Part shown: positions 45,525 to 54,763 of the stretch, one piece after another
How positions within the stretch are numbered: position 1 is the stretch's first letter
How the letters are laid out: each line of letters opens with the position of its first letter
From: Yersinia aleksiciae
Lineage (GTDB): Bacteria; Pseudomonadota; Gammaproteobacteria; Enterobacterales; Enterobacteriaceae
Assembly (NCBI RefSeq): GCF_001047675.1
Contig: NZ_CP011975.1
Coordinates: 2,334,073 to 2,398,072 of the forward strand
Length of the DNA stretch: 64,000 bases
Direction of reading: 5' to 3'
Notes under the pieces: generated by a model
The model's database searches: none
What the model was told of the DNA's origin: nothing
Seen by the model: the letters and a program-made list of their open reading frames with translations, nothing else
Made by a program: the position numbers and the translations under genes

Positions 45525-45604
45525 TATGCTCACCATTAATATACTTACTATTATTCGACTTATTAAGAATTAAGCTAATAACTGGCATCAATGGGGCATT
45601 GGTT

Positions 45605-45976
45605 ATGGAGATGGATTTGGTTGTTACCCGTAACCTACAGCTGTTTACCCGCATGGCTGAGTTGCCCTGTTCGGTAATCACCTCCTGTATGCAGTGGCAG
45701 CTCGATCAGCGGGTCGTTTTCCTTGAGTGGCGGGCATCAAAACTACTGTTGACCTGCGGTCTACAGCATCGGCGTTACACGACAGATGACCTGCTGCGGC
45801 TCCAGCAATGCTGGCGGCTCGAGCGATTTAATGGCGTGCCACAGCGCATCTACTTATTGAACACAGGCATGATGGTCAGTTGTTCACCGCCCCCGCAGTC
45901 CGGTGCCGAATTTTGGTATCAGCTCTATCGCCAACAGTGTGCCTTGCTACGCCAACTGCTGGGAGAGTGCCCATGA
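45605..45976 (+). CDS. ssaM: SsaM-like T3SS switch protein
   Basis: A 123-residue protein. Its start [20 protein letters not shown] matches the SsaM pattern MDWDLITERNIQLFIQLAGL, and the late [20 protein letters not shown] matches PQRLFLLRDGLAMSCSPP. SsaM works with SsaL and SpiC in controlling the order of secretion in SPI-2. ATG 45605 has a GGGG eight bases upstream; ATG 45611 is the alternative and aligns directly with the SsaM start. The stop overlaps the sctV start. Confidence 0.85.
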   Translation: MEMDLVVTRNLQLFTRMAELPCSVITSCMQWQLDQRVVFLEWRASKLLLTCGLQHRRYTTDDLLRLQQCWRLERFNGVPQRIYLLNTGMMVSCSPPPQSGAEFWYQLYRQQCALLRQLLGECP

Positions 45977-48045
45977 GGGAGTCCGCACTCAAGCGCGGTT
46001 TAATGATGATCACCGAGCGGCAGGATGTTTTTCTGGCGATCATGCTGCTGGTGGCGATCTTTATGATGATCCTGCCACTGCCTACGGTAATGGTCGATGT
46101 GCTGATTGCCATCAATCTGGCGTTCTCCGTCATCCTGTTGATGATCTCCATTTATCTGCGCGATCCGCTCGAATTCTCGGTCTTTCCCTCGCTCTTGCTG
46201 ATCACCACACTTTATCGGCTGGCGCTGACCATCAGTACGACGCGCTTAGTACTGCTACAGCATGATGCTGGCCAGATTGTTGAGGCATTTGGTCAATTTG
46301 TGGTTGGCGGCAATCTGGCAGTGGGATTGATCATTTTTACCATCATCACCGTGGTCCAATTTATCGTGATCACCAAAGGCTCAGAGCGGGTGGCGGAAGT
46401 CAGTGCCCGCTTCTCCCTCGATGGCATGCCGGGTAAGCAAATGAGCATTGATGGCGACATGCGAGCTGGTGTGATCGACTCTGCCGAGGCCGGGCGGCAG
46501 CGAGAACGGGTACAAAAAGAGAGCCGCCTGTTTGGTGCCATGGACGGGGCGATGAAATTTGTTAAAGGGGATGCCATCGCGGGGATCATTGTCATTCTGG
46601 TGAATATTTTTGGCGGCATCGCTATTGGTGTGCTGCAACATGACATGTCAGCAGAGCAGGCGATGCTCACTTATGCGGTGCTCTCCGTTGGCGATGGTCT
46701 GTGTGCGCAGATCCCGTCATTACTCATCTCGATAACGGCCGGGATTATTGTGACCCGAGTGCCTGGCGGCGAGAAACAGAGTTTAGCCAAAGACTTGGCG
46801 GTACAGGTGGGGCGTCAGCCAGATGCCTTATGGCTAGCCGCCGCCATCCTGACGGTTTTTGCCCTGCTACCGGGTTTCCCTTTCCTGGTCTTTATCACGC
46901 TGGCACTGCTGGTGGCGACCCCGGCGTTTCTCCTGTACCGAAAGAGTCGGTCCCGCCAGCGAGACGGTGAGATTGATGGTACCAAAGAGAGCGGTGCTTC
47001 ATCCGCTGACAAAATGACGCCAGGAGCGGTGCCATTGATGCTCTGTTGCGCCACCAATTTGCACTATCCCCATTTGGCGCAGGACATCAATAGCTTGCGA
47101 TGGCGCTGGTTTGAGCATCTTGGCGTGCCTTTGCCGGAAGTGATTATCCAACGTGATCCGGAATTAGCTGAAAATACCTTATCGATTCGCGTTTATCAGG
47201 AACCGGTGCTGACATTGAGGTTACCGTCCGATGAGCTGTTATTGGTTCAGCCCACAACCCAATTAGAGACGCGTAGCCAGAATCTAGGGGCGAAAATGGG
47301 CAGCTTTGAGTGGCTGACCGCCGAACAGGGTAGCCACGCGAGTACCTTGGGTATCCCTTATGCACAAGGGCACCAACGGATTATTTATTGTCTGACGCGG
47401 GTGCTTGAGCGGCATACGGCTGAGTTTATCGGTGTGCAGGAGACTCGCTATCTGATGGACGCGATGGAGGGGCGCTACGGCGAATTAGTCAAAGAGTTAC
47501 AGCGCCAGCTGCCGGTCGGCAAAGTGGCTGAAATACTGCAACGGCTGGTGGAAGAGGATGTTTCGATCCGCGATTTACGCACCATTTTTGGTGCGCTGGT
47601 GACCTGGGCACCGAAGGAGAAAGACAATGTGATGCTGACCGAATACGTCCGTATCGCTCTGCGCCGCCATGTGTGTGGTCGGTTCAGCAAGAATAAAACT
47701 TGGCTGCCAGTATTGCGGCTGGGTGAGGGGGCAGAGAACCTGATCCGCGAATCTATCCGCCAGACGTCGGCAGGCACCTACTCTGCGTTGGGGGATAAAC
47801 ACTCGCGGCTAATCCTCAGCAAAATAAAAACCGCCTTTACTAAAAACGGTGATGCGGTACTGCTGGCATCCATTGATGTGCGGCGTTTTCTGCGCAAAAT
47901 TGTTGAGCGAGATATTTTCACGTTACCGGTACTCTCCTGGCAGGAGTTGGGCGATGAGATGAATATTAAGGTGGTAGACACCATTGAACTTATCGGCGAT
48001 GAACTTGATGAGGGCATCAGAGATGAAATCGATGCAATTGCCTGA
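45973..48045 (+). CDS. sctV: T3SS export gate protein SctV (SsaV family)
   Basis: A 690-residue FlhA-family protein. Its N-terminal half has about eight membrane helices with the conserved [20 protein letters not shown] and the cytoplasmic loop [20 protein letters not shown]. The C-terminal half is the large cytoplasmic domain that forms a nonameric ring and receives cargo. The start [10 protein letters not shown] lies in the end of ssaM. Length is near that of SsaV (681). It is intact. Confidence 0.96.
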   Translation: MRESALKRGLMMITERQDVFLAIMLLVAIFMMILPLPTVMVDVLIAINLAFSVILLMISIYLRDPLEFSVFPSLLLITTLYRLALTISTTRLVLLQHDAGQIVEAFGQFVVGGNLAVGLIIFTIITVVQFIVITKGSERVAEVSARFSLDGMPGKQMSIDGDMRAGVIDSAEAGRQRERVQKESRLFGAMDGAMKFVKGDAIAGIIVILVNIFGGIAIGVLQHDMSAEQAMLTYAVLSVGDGLCAQIPSLLISITAGIIVTRVPGGEKQSLAKDLAVQVGRQPDALWLAAAILTVFALLPGFPFLVFITLALLVATPAFLLYRKSRSRQRDGEIDGTKESGASSADKMTPGAVPLMLCCATNLHYPHLAQDINSLRWRWFEHLGVPLPEVIIQRDPELAENTLSIRVYQEPVLTLRLPSDELLLVQPTTQLETRSQNLGAKMGSFEWLTAEQGSHASTLGIPYAQGHQRIIYCLTRVLERHTAEFIGVQETRYLMDAMEGRYGELVKELQRQLPVGKVAEILQRLVEEDVSIRDLRTIFGALVTWAPKEKDNVMLTEYVRIALRRHVCGRFSKNKTWLPVLRLGEGAENLIRESIRQTSAGTYSALGDKHSRLILSKIKTAFTKNGDAVLLASIDVRRFLRKIVERDIFTLPVLSWQELGDEMNIKVVDTIELIGDELDEGIRDEIDAIA

Positions 48046-49369
48046 TATCTCAAATTTAAGCGCCAAGTTACAGCAACAGTTGCGCTTATCGTCCTCCCCG
48101 CCAGATGGCATAGAGTGTTGTGGCCCGATACTGGATGTTGGCCCGACCCTGATCCGCGCTCATCTACCCGGAGTGAAGTTAGGGGAGCTATGCCAGATCG
48201 AATCACCGAACATGTTAGCGGAAGTGGTCGCCATTGAGCAGCAAACTGCTCTCCTCTCCCCTTTTGCCGCTTCCACGGGGTTGAGCTGTGGTCAGTGGGT
48301 GCGACCCCTTGGACATACCCACCGTGTCCAGGTTGGGGCTGATTTACTCGGACGGATTTTGGATGGCTTGGGTGTCCCGATGGACAGCGGCCCGCCCCTG
48401 AACGGACATTGGTGCGAACTGGACAGATCACCGCCAGATCCCCTGATTCGTCAGCCGATACAGCAGGTTCTCACTACGGGTATTCGCGCGGTGGATGGCC
48501 TTTTGAGCTGCGGTGAAGGGCAGCGGATCGGCATTTTTGCCGCCGCTGGCGTTGGGAAAAGTACGTTGCTGAGCATGCTATGCGCGGGTAGCCACGCGGA
48601 TGTGATGGTGCTGGCGCTGATTGGTGAACGTGGCCGTGAAGTCCGGGAGTTTTTGGAACAAGTGCTGACAGTCGAAACGCGCGCCCGCACTGTAGTGGTA
48701 GTGGCAACCTCTGATCGTCCGGCGCTGGAACGGCTAAAAGGCATCTATACCGCCACCCGCGTCGCCGAATACTTCCGTGACCGCGGGTTGAAAGTTCTGC
48801 TAATGGCCGACTCCCTGACCCGCTATGCCCGAGCGGCCCGCGAGATAGGTCTGGCGGCAGGGGAATTACCGGCGGCGGGCAGTTTCCCCCCTAGCGTCTT
48901 TGCTGCATTACCTCGGCTATTAGAGCGGGCAGGCAATAGCGCGCAGGGCAGTATTACCGCATTTTATACTGTGCTGGTGGAGGGGGATGACATGAATGAG
49001 CCAGTGGCTGATGAGGTGCGTTCACTCTTAGATGGACACATTGTGCTGTCGCGAAAATTGGCGGGGGCGGGCCACTATCCGGCGATTGATATTGCCGCCA
49101 GTGTCAGCCGCATCATGCCGCAAATTGTCACGGGTGAACATCTGGCATTGGCGCAAAAACTGCGCCAAATGCAAACCTGCTATCAGGAGATAGAACTACT
49201 GGTGCGGGTGGGCGAATATCAGGCCGGACATGATCCGCAGGCCGATGAGGCACTTGCGCGTTACCCCGCCATCTGTGCCTTCTTGCAACAGGAGAACCGC
49301 TTATCGTGCAATTCCGACGCCGTCAGCCTCAAGCATACACTCGCGCAACTCGCGCGGGCACTGGGCTAA
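48023..49369 (+). CDS. sctN: T3SS ATPase SctN (SsaN family)
   Basis: A 448-residue F1-beta-like ATPase. The P-loop AAAGVGKST lies at about 173-181, the conserved [10 protein letters not shown] at about 201-210, and the Walker B/sensor region [20 protein letters not shown] follows. [20 protein letters not shown] is also present. It unfolds cargo and releases chaperones at the cytoplasmic mouth of the injectisome. I start at ATG 48023, with GAGGG eight bases upstream, inside the end of sctV; ATG 48032 is also possible. Confidence 0.95.
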   Translation: MKSMQLPDISNLSAKLQQQLRLSSSPPDGIECCGPILDVGPTLIRAHLPGVKLGELCQIESPNMLAEVVAIEQQTALLSPFAASTGLSCGQWVRPLGHTHRVQVGADLLGRILDGLGVPMDSGPPLNGHWCELDRSPPDPLIRQPIQQVLTTGIRAVDGLLSCGEGQRIGIFAAAGVGKSTLLSMLCAGSHADVMVLALIGERGREVREFLEQVLTVETRARTVVVVATSDRPALERLKGIYTATRVAEYFRDRGLKVLLMADSLTRYARAAREIGLAAGELPAAGSFPPSVFAALPRLLERAGNSAQGSITAFYTVLVEGDDMNEPVADEVRSLLDGHIVLSRKLAGAGHYPAIDIAASVSRIMPQIVTGEHLALAQKLRQMQTCYQEIELLVRVGEYQAGHDPQADEALARYPAICAFLQQENRLSCNSDAVSLKHTLAQLARALG

Positions 49370-49767
49370 ACAATCCGCAGTTAGTGATTTTGCAGCGCCT
49401 GCTGGTGCTGCGACAACATAAAGAACGTCGGTTACGCCAGCAACTGGTGAGCCTACAACGGGAATATCAGCAGCGGGAGCAGCGATTAGCGGATTGTCGC
49501 ATCGAACGGCAGCAGCTATGTCAGCAACTACAAAATCTGGCGCAGTGGCGCGGCGAGCTACTACCCGCGCAGGCGGATGAGCAGCGAGTGTTGCAACACG
49601 AGCTGTATCAGGCAGAACGGCAGCGGCAAAAACAGATTCGCGCGTGGCTGGTGCTGGAGCAGCAGCAGCGGGCCGCGATTGAGTCACAACTGGCGCTATT
49701 ACGACGTAATCAGCGTGAACAAGAAAAGTTAAGGATACTAATAACCGATGAGCCGAATCGATATTGA
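49306..49767 (+). CDS. sctO: T3SS ATPase stalk protein SctO (SsaO family)
   Basis: A protein of up to 153 residues with a long antiparallel coiled coil rich in Gln, Arg and Leu (QRLLVLRQHKERRLRQQL and on). This is the FliJ/SctO stalk that inserts into the SctN hexamer. As given it begins at GTG 49306 and overlaps sctN by 64 bases, which is more than the neighbours do. A GTG at 49384 would give a protein closer to the usual 125 residues, so the start is uncertain. The conserved coiled coil is complete in both cases. Confidence 0.82.
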   Translation: MQFRRRQPQAYTRATRAGTGLNNPQLVILQRLLVLRQHKERRLRQQLVSLQREYQQREQRLADCRIERQQLCQQLQNLAQWRGELLPAQADEQRVLQHELYQAERQRQKQIRAWLVLEQQQRAAIESQLALLRRNQREQEKLRILITDEPNRY

Positions 49768-50143
49768 AGGCGCACTATCACTGCTCAGTGGCGTCCACTT
49801 TGGGGATGCGCCACCGCGTTTAGGCACTAAGCGGGAACAGCAGCAATTTGCCCGCTACCTTCCACCACGACCAAGATCCTCGCAGGATATGGCCCAGGCC
49901 ATGGCCTCGACAGGGGATGGCAACCCGATGCAGACCGAGTATTGCATTGTCAGCGGGCCATTGTCCGGCACTCGGATCAGTGTCAGCTTGGCAATTCACG
50001 GCTTAAACATTGTGCTCAGCCATGTCGATCGCGACTTAATTGAACGTTTGCAACGCGTGCAGACTCGTTGGCAGCGACAACTGCATGCCTTAGGCTTTCC
50101 CTGTCTGTTGGAGGTCACTCATGTTGGGGAACCTGACGGCTGA
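49748..50143 (+). CDS. sctP: T3SS needle-length regulator SctP (SsaP family)
   Basis: A 131-residue protein, short like SsaP (124), with a polar Pro/Arg-rich N-terminus and a C-terminal globular domain (SGPLSGTRISVSLAIHGLNI and following). SctP/FliK proteins act as molecular rulers and switch SctU substrate specificity. The assignment rests on position between SctO and SctQ and on the SsaP-like size; sequence conservation is low. It overlaps both neighbours by about 20 bases. Confidence 0.75.
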   Translation: MSRIDIEGALSLLSGVHFGDAPPRLGTKREQQQFARYLPPRPRSSQDMAQAMASTGDGNPMQTEYCIVSGPLSGTRISVSLAIHGLNIVLSHVDRDLIERLQRVQTRWQRQLHALGFPCLLEVTHVGEPDG

Positions 50144-51089
50144 ATCACGCCAACTCAGCACCCTAATTGGCAGTGGGCGACACCGTGTAGGGGTGACTGC
50201 CACGATGATGCAGGTTGAGGGGGAGGGGGTTTATCTGCCGTCGCACTATGGTAGTCAAGCCTGCGGTATTTGGATCTCTCGGGCCTGCTGGCAAAACTGG
50301 CTGGTATCCTCACTGGCGACGGACGATACCCATTTTCTGGCGACAGAATTGGTGATTGCTATGGCGAATTGGGTGGTTAGCCCATTGCTAGCCCCGCTGC
50401 CGGATCTGGTGATCCAAAGCCAACCACCTCAGCCGATGACACTGTTAAGCCAATGGGCGGTGATGCTGACGTTCGAGCTGGAGGAGCAGCCACTGAGTGT
50501 GGTGTTGTTCGACTGGCCACTGGCGGTATTGGCAGACACCTTATCTCATTGGCAGTGTAAAAATGGGCAGGGTGAACCCGCTCCCCAGCAAGACATGCAC
50601 TGGCAGGCCGGTTTGGTGGTGGGCTGGTGCCGCTTATCCCTGAGCCAATTGCAGCAACTGAGGCCTGGTGATGGGTTGCGGGTTGCCGCTGCCGCCGCGC
50701 TAGAACAGGGAAATTGCTGGTTATGGCAAATGGCATCGCCGCAGATTTATATCAAGCTGGAGGAGGAAAATAGAATGACCATTCAGCAGGTTAATGACGA
50801 TATCGACCGCCTACTGTCACTCGATACTGCCGCCATACCTAAGGTGCCACAGACCGTGGCGCTCGATCATTTACCGCAAACGTTAGTCATGGAGATTGGC
50901 CGAGTGGCCGTGCCGCTAGGGGAGATCAAACAGCTCGCTGTCGGGCAAACCCTAAATTGCCAGGCCAGCGTCTACGGGGAGGTGAATATTCGCCTCAATG
51001 GTCAGTCCGTCGGGAGTGGGAGTTTGTTGCAGTGTGGTGAGGATCTGGTGGTGAGGATCGATCAATGGCACCTTACCCTGCGGCCTTGA
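50121..51089 (+). CDS. sctQ: T3SS C-ring/sorting platform protein SctQ (SsaQ family)
   Basis: A 322-residue protein ending in a SpoA/FliN-type domain (QTLVMEIGRVAVPLGEIKQL, GEVNIRLNGQSVGSGSLLQC). SctQ forms the cytoplasmic pods that hold cargo-chaperone complexes. GGAGGT precedes ATG 50121. A second strong ribosome site lies inside the gene (see the short form). The last codons and the TGA stop lie within the first copy of a tandem ERIC array, so the original C-terminus may have been slightly different. Confidence 0.9.
   Translation: MLGNLTAESRQLSTLIGSGRHRVGVTATMMQVEGEGVYLPSHYGSQACGIWISRACWQNWLVSSLATDDTHFLATELVIAMANWVVSPLLAPLPDLVIQSQPPQPMTLLSQWAVMLTFELEEQPLSVVLFDWPLAVLADTLSHWQCKNGQGEPAPQQDMHWQAGLVVGWCRLSLSQLQQLRPGDGLRVAAAAALEQGNCWLWQMASPQIYIKLEEENRMTIQQVNDDIDRLLSLDTAAIPKVPQTVALDHLPQTLVMEIGRVAVPLGEIKQLAVGQTLNCQASVYGEVNIRLNGQSVGSGSLLQCGEDLVVRIDQWHLTLRP
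50775..51089 (+). CDS. SctQ short form from an internal start (SsaQ-S/YscQ-C type)
   Basis: Within sctQ, a GGAGGAAA ribosome site (50760-50767) lies seven bases before an in-frame ATG at 50775. It would yield a 104-residue protein starting MTIQQVNDDIDRLLSLDTAA and containing just the SpoA/FliN-type domain. Salmonella SsaQ and Yersinia YscQ are known to make such a C-terminal product by internal initiation, and it assembles with the long form. The ribosome site here is as good as any in the cluster. That it is translated is inferred, not shown. Confidence 0.75.
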   Translation: MTIQQVNDDIDRLLSLDTAAIPKVPQTVALDHLPQTLVMEIGRVAVPLGEIKQLAVGQTLNCQASVYGEVNIRLNGQSVGSGSLLQCGEDLVVRIDQWHLTLRP

Positions 51090-51410
51090 CGCTGCAGCGG
51101 TGTTAGCGGCTCTCACGCGCCCGAATCACTGACTGGAGTCAGCTCATCGGGACTTGCTCATTTGCTGCCTTGCTGCAACGCCAATGACTTTGGGTAAGTG
51201 GTAAGCCCTGCGGCCTTGACGCTGCAGCGGTGTTAGCGGCACTCACGCGCCCGAATCACTGACTGGAGTCAGCTCATCGGGACTTGCTCATTTGCTGCCT
51301 TGCTGCAACGCCAATGACTTTGGGTAAGTGGTAAGCCCTGCGGCCTTGACGCTGCAGCGGTGTTAGCGGCACTCACGCGCCCGAATCACTGACTGGAGTC
51401 AGCTCATCGG
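51074..51410. repeat. Tandem ERIC elements, 2.6 copies of a 130-base unit
   Basis: A 130-base unit repeats at 51076, 51206 and 51336; the third copy stops after 75 bases at 51410. The copies differ at one visible position (T at 51111, A at 51241 and 51371). The unit matches the enterobacterial ERIC consensus in order, including CTCAC...CCCGAATCACTGACT, GTCAGCTCATCGGGACTTGC and TTGCTGCCTTGCTGCAACGC, and it begins TACCC and ends GGGTA as inverted ends. ERIC elements fold as imperfect hairpins in RNA. The first copy starts inside sctQ. The remaining 154 bases to sctR (51411-51564) hold no gene I can support. Confidence 0.87.
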
Positions 51411-51564
51411 CTCTAGCGAGCCTGAAACGACATATGAATTTTTAGTAAAAATAAGACCGAATAATGTTATTCAGGTTATAGCCTGATTCCTGAAAAAGCG
51501 GGTGACATGAATACTGCGGGAACTCATTTCTTACTCAACAGGCGAGCCTCTTGCGGAACAGATT

Positions 51565-52215
51565 ATGGAGTTACTGAATTCGTCCTCTCAATTGATTGCT
51601 TTGCTTTTTTTTCTGTCATTGCTACCACTGCTGGTCGTCATGGGGACGTCATTTCTCAAGTTATCGATAGTCTTTTCACTGCTGCGGAATGCGTTGGGGG
51701 TGCAGCAAGTCCCTCCTAATATCGCCATTTATGGCTTGGCGCTGGTATTGACCATATTTATCATGGCACCGGTCGGATTGGACGTGCATGCCCGCCTTCA
51801 GGATGAGCCGCTGCCCAACGAGATCGGCCCGTTGCTACAGCATATTGATGAGCATGCGCTGGTGCCATATCGCGATTTCTTGCAACGTAATACCGATGTT
51901 GAGCAAGTGGCTTTTTTTAACGATATCGTTAAAACCAAATGGCCGGAGCGCTATCGCGACGTCATCAAACCCAATTCACTGTTGATATTAATGCCCGCCT
52001 TCACCCTGAGCCAACTGATAGAAGCATTCAAAATCGGCCTGTTGCTCTACTTGCCCTTTGTCGCGATCGATCTGATTGTCTCCAATATATTACTGGCGAT
52101 GGGCATGATGATGGTGTCACCCATTACCATTTCGCTGCCATTCAAGTTGCTGATATTTATACTTGTTAATGGTTGGGGGTTATTGATGGGTCAGTTGGTG
52201 GGGTCTTACTTATGA
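51565..52215 (+). CDS. sctR: T3SS export gate protein SctR (SsaR family)
   Basis: A 216-residue FliP-family membrane protein with four helices and the signature segments LVVMGTSFLKLSIVFSLLRN and LIPAFxxSQ-like MPAFTLSQLIEAFKIGLLLY. SctR forms the core of the SctRST export gate. The ATG follows a weak GCGGAACAG ribosome site about 450 bases after sctQ, whereas the other genes in this cluster touch or overlap. The spacing is due to the ERIC array. Confidence 0.95.
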   Translation: MELLNSSSQLIALLFFLSLLPLLVVMGTSFLKLSIVFSLLRNALGVQQVPPNIAIYGLALVLTIFIMAPVGLDVHARLQDEPLPNEIGPLLQHIDEHALVPYRDFLQRNTDVEQVAFFNDIVKTKWPERYRDVIKPNSLLILMPAFTLSQLIEAFKIGLLLYLPFVAIDLIVSNILLAMGMMMVSPITISLPFKLLIFILVNGWGLLMGQLVGSYL

Positions 52216-52246
52216 ATCTCATCCGCAACATCCAGAGGAGGCATTA

Positions 52247-52516
52247 ATGAGCAATGCCATTGTTGTTCATCTGGCGACCCAACTGTTATGGATTGTACTC
52301 CTGCTGTCGATGCCGGTGGTGGTGGTGGCCTCGGTGGTCGGGTTAGTCGTCAGCCTATTGCAGGCGCTGACTCAAATACAAGATCAGACATTACAGTTTT
52401 TGATTAAATTGTTGGCAGTATCAGCCACGTTATTGATGACCTATCATTGGACGGGGGCGACATTGCTAAATTACACCCAGCAAACCTTTTTACAAATCAC
52501 CAGTATGCGGACCTAA
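52247..52516 (+). CDS. sctS: T3SS export gate protein SctS (SsaS family)
   Basis: An 89-residue FliQ-family protein with two membrane helices (LLWIVLLLSMPVVVVASVVG and LQFLIKLLAVSATLLMTYHW) joined by the conserved LQALTQIQDQTLQF loop. Four copies wrap the SctR/SctT gate. AGAGGAGG lies seven bases before the ATG. Confidence 0.95.
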   Translation: MSNAIVVHLATQLLWIVLLLSMPVVVVASVVGLVVSLLQALTQIQDQTLQFLIKLLAVSATLLMTYHWTGATLLNYTQQTFLQITSMRT

Positions 52517-52517
52517 G

Positions 52518-53312
52518 ATGCAGGATCCCGTGTATTGGTTGGAGGCCCTAGGGTTAGCGATGATGCGGCCTTATGGCATGTTGCTGATATTGCCGCTATT
52601 TACCGCCCGCAGTTTGGGCAGCGCCTTATTGCGTAACGGTTTGGTTTTCGCTATCGCCCTGCCCGTTACCCCCCTTTTCTTTAGCTCGCCACTCATGACC
52701 CACGAGAGTCTGACTGCGTGGCTTGGGCTGATATGCATTGAGTTATTGATTGGGGTAATCATTGGCTTTGTTGCCGCCTTACCCTTCTGGGCCATCGACA
52801 TGGCGGGTTTCCTGATTGATACCTTGCGTGGCGCAACGATGTCGACCTTGTTCAACCCCAGTATGGGCATGGAATCTTCTATTTTTGGCGTACTCTTTAC
52901 CCAGATATTAACCGTGCTGTTTTTGATCTCCGGCGGGTTCAACTTGGTGCTCGTGGCACTCTACGGCTCCTATAGCACTCTACCTGCGGGCAGTGGCATT
53001 CATCCCTCACCGGCGATGCTGCAATTTCTGCAAAGTGAATGGGAACTGATGTATGAGCTTTGCCTAAGCTTTGCGTTACCCGCGATATTGGTGATGGTAC
53101 TGGCGGATTTATCCTTGGGGTTAATCAATCGCTCGGCCCAACAACTGAATGTTTTCTTCCTGGCGATGCCGATTAAAAGCGCGTTAGCACTTTTGCTGCT
53201 ACTTATTAGCCTACCTTATGCGCTACATCACTATCTGGTCGGTATTACCCATACCGAACAGAAATTAATCTCACTGTTCTCGCTGATTAATAAGGATGTC
53301 CATGAGCGGTGA
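52518..53312 (+). CDS. sctT: T3SS export gate protein SctT (SsaT family)
   Basis: A 264-residue FliR-family protein with about eight membrane segments and family features such as FWAIDMAGFLIDTLRGATMS and LNVFFLAMPIKSALALLLLL. One copy completes the SctR5S4T1 gate. It starts one base after sctS and overlaps sctU by 17 bases. Length is near that of SsaT (259). Confidence 0.95.
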   Translation: MQDPVYWLEALGLAMMRPYGMLLILPLFTARSLGSALLRNGLVFAIALPVTPLFFSSPLMTHESLTAWLGLICIELLIGVIIGFVAALPFWAIDMAGFLIDTLRGATMSTLFNPSMGMESSIFGVLFTQILTVLFLISGGFNLVLVALYGSYSTLPAGSGIHPSPAMLQFLQSEWELMYELCLSFALPAILVMVLADLSLGLINRSAQQLNVFFLAMPIKSALALLLLLISLPYALHHYLVGITHTEQKLISLFSLINKDVHER

Positions 53313-54378
53313 GAGCAGTGGTCAAAAGAACGAAAAACCGACGGCCAAGCGCCTGAAAGAGGCCCGAGAGAAAGGGCAGGTGATTAAAAGTGTTGAGATA
53401 ACCTCCGGCGTACAACTGGTGGTGCTGGTCATCTACTTTCTGCTGACCGGATACACCTTGGTCGATCAAGCTAAGGTACTTATTCGCGATACCATTGATC
53501 AATTACATCAGCCAGTGACTATGGCGCTGGCCCGTATTGGCAGCGAATGCTTTGCGGTACTGCTCCACATTATGGGGGTATTGGGGGGCGCGCTGGTTTT
53601 AATCACGATTCTTTCTGGCTTGGCGCAGGTCGGGCCGTTATTAGCGACCAAAGCGGTGGAGTTCAAAGGCGAACACATCAATCCCATCAATAATGCCAAA
53701 CAGCTTTTTTCACTGCGTAGTCTGTTTGAGTTGACCAAGTCACTGCTGAAAGTCTCGGTGCTTACCCTGATTTTCGGCTATTTGTTGATGCACTATGCCA
53801 CTTCATTTGGTTACCTGACTTACTGCGGTAGCCAATGTGCTATCCCTGTATTCGCCACATTAATGGGCTGGCTATTGGGTGCGCTGATTGCGTGTTACGT
53901 GGTTTTCTCGCTGATGGATTACTCTTTTCAGCGCTACAACACCATGAAACAGCTGAAAATGTCTCTCGAAGAGGTCAAACGAGAACATAAAGACACCGAG
54001 GGCGATCCGCACATTAAGCAGAAGCGTCGCCAATTGCAGCAGGAGGTACAAAGTGGCAGTTTCGCTAAAAATGTCCAGCGCGCCACAGCGGTGGTGCGTA
54101 ACCCCACTCATTTTGCCGTCTGCTTGTTTTATCACCCTGAGGATGCGCCGTTGCCGCTGGTGATTGAGAAGGGTCAAGGTGAGCGGGCGGCCTTGATTAT
54201 CACACTGGCTGAGCAGCAAGGGATTCCGGTGGTGGAAAACATCGCCTTGGCGCGGGCGCTGCACCAGGGCGTGGCCTGTGGTGAGACCATCCCCGAGCAA
54301 TTCTTCGAGCCGGTCGCCGCTATCCTGCGCATGGCGCTGGCGTTGGATTATCAACCAGAACAGCACGATGATCCCTAA
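53296..54378 (+). CDS. sctU: T3SS autoprotease/substrate switch SctU (SsaU family)
   Basis: A 360-residue FlhB-family protein with the N-terminal KNEKPTAKRLKEAREKGQV, four membrane helices and a cytoplasmic domain that carries the autocleavage motif NPTH at 269-272 (VVRNPTHFAV). Cleavage between N and P allows the switch from early to later substrates. An in-frame ATG six bases after the first is an alternative start. It is the last core-apparatus gene of the cluster. Confidence 0.96.
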   Translation: MSMSGESSGQKNEKPTAKRLKEAREKGQVIKSVEITSGVQLVVLVIYFLLTGYTLVDQAKVLIRDTIDQLHQPVTMALARIGSECFAVLLHIMGVLGGALVLITILSGLAQVGPLLATKAVEFKGEHINPINNAKQLFSLRSLFELTKSLLKVSVLTLIFGYLLMHYATSFGYLTYCGSQCAIPVFATLMGWLLGALIACYVVFSLMDYSFQRYNTMKQLKMSLEEVKREHKDTEGDPHIKQKRRQLQQEVQSGSFAKNVQRATAVVRNPTHFAVCLFYHPEDAPLPLVIEKGQGERAALIITLAEQQGIPVVENIALARALHQGVACGETIPEQFFEPVAAILRMALALDYQPEQHDDP

Positions 54379-54390
54379 TGAGGTGCGGCT

Positions 54391-54525
54391 TCAACTCTTC
54401 ACGTTATAAGCAATGGGCGCGATCAACTCAATGACCCCGTTTTTCAGTAGCTCGACGGGGGAGGTGGTGAGTTTCGGCAACTCTTCAGGCAGCTTCTCTG
54501 GCGGTGCGTCATCCGGTGCGGCCAT
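54391..54525 (-). CDS. Possible 44-residue ORF antisense, downstream of sctU
   Basis: On the minus strand ATG 54525 opens 44 codons with coding-like composition: MAAPDDAPPEKLPEELPKLT, then TSPVELLKNGVIELIAPIAY and NVKS. The frame is open about 23 codons further upstream without another ATG. I recognise no family. There is no clear ribosome site. It could be a small gene, a decayed 3' end of a larger one, or chance. The rest of the sctU-lipoprotein gap (54526-54763) is AT-rich and holds nothing else I can name. Confidence 0.3.
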   Translation of the reverse strand: MAAPDDAPPEKLPEELPKLTTSPVELLKNGVIELIAPIAYNVKS

Positions 54526-54763
54526 ATTTTGCTGGAATATATTTTGTTGCAGAATAATATTACCAGCAGGACAAAACTTAGATGAATGAGAGATAAGATG
54601 CGTGAAGCTTTAAAGGGGTTGGGGTGACCTTAATAATAAATAATTAATGTATTCCAAAAAATGGAGGTGCTTTATCTTCTTTAATAAGGGAATAATGGTG
54701 TGTTGAGTTTATTCTTTGATTTAGAGTTATCTATTATTTTATTTATTGATACCGAGTTAATCC

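Noticed and set aside
47778-48431. A 217-codon minus-strand frame opposite sctV and sctN
   Set aside because: Both plus-strand genes are clearly coding there; the opposite frame has no motif and no plausible ribosome site.
51074-51410. CRISPR array
   Set aside because: The units are directly adjacent, 130 bases long and nearly identical, with no unique spacers and no cas genes. They match ERIC.
51507-51719. A 70-codon frame (MNTAGTHFLLNRR...) starting upstream of sctR and running into it
   Set aside because: It overlaps sctR out of frame for most of its length, and its protein has no family features. A leader peptide role is possible but nothing supports it.
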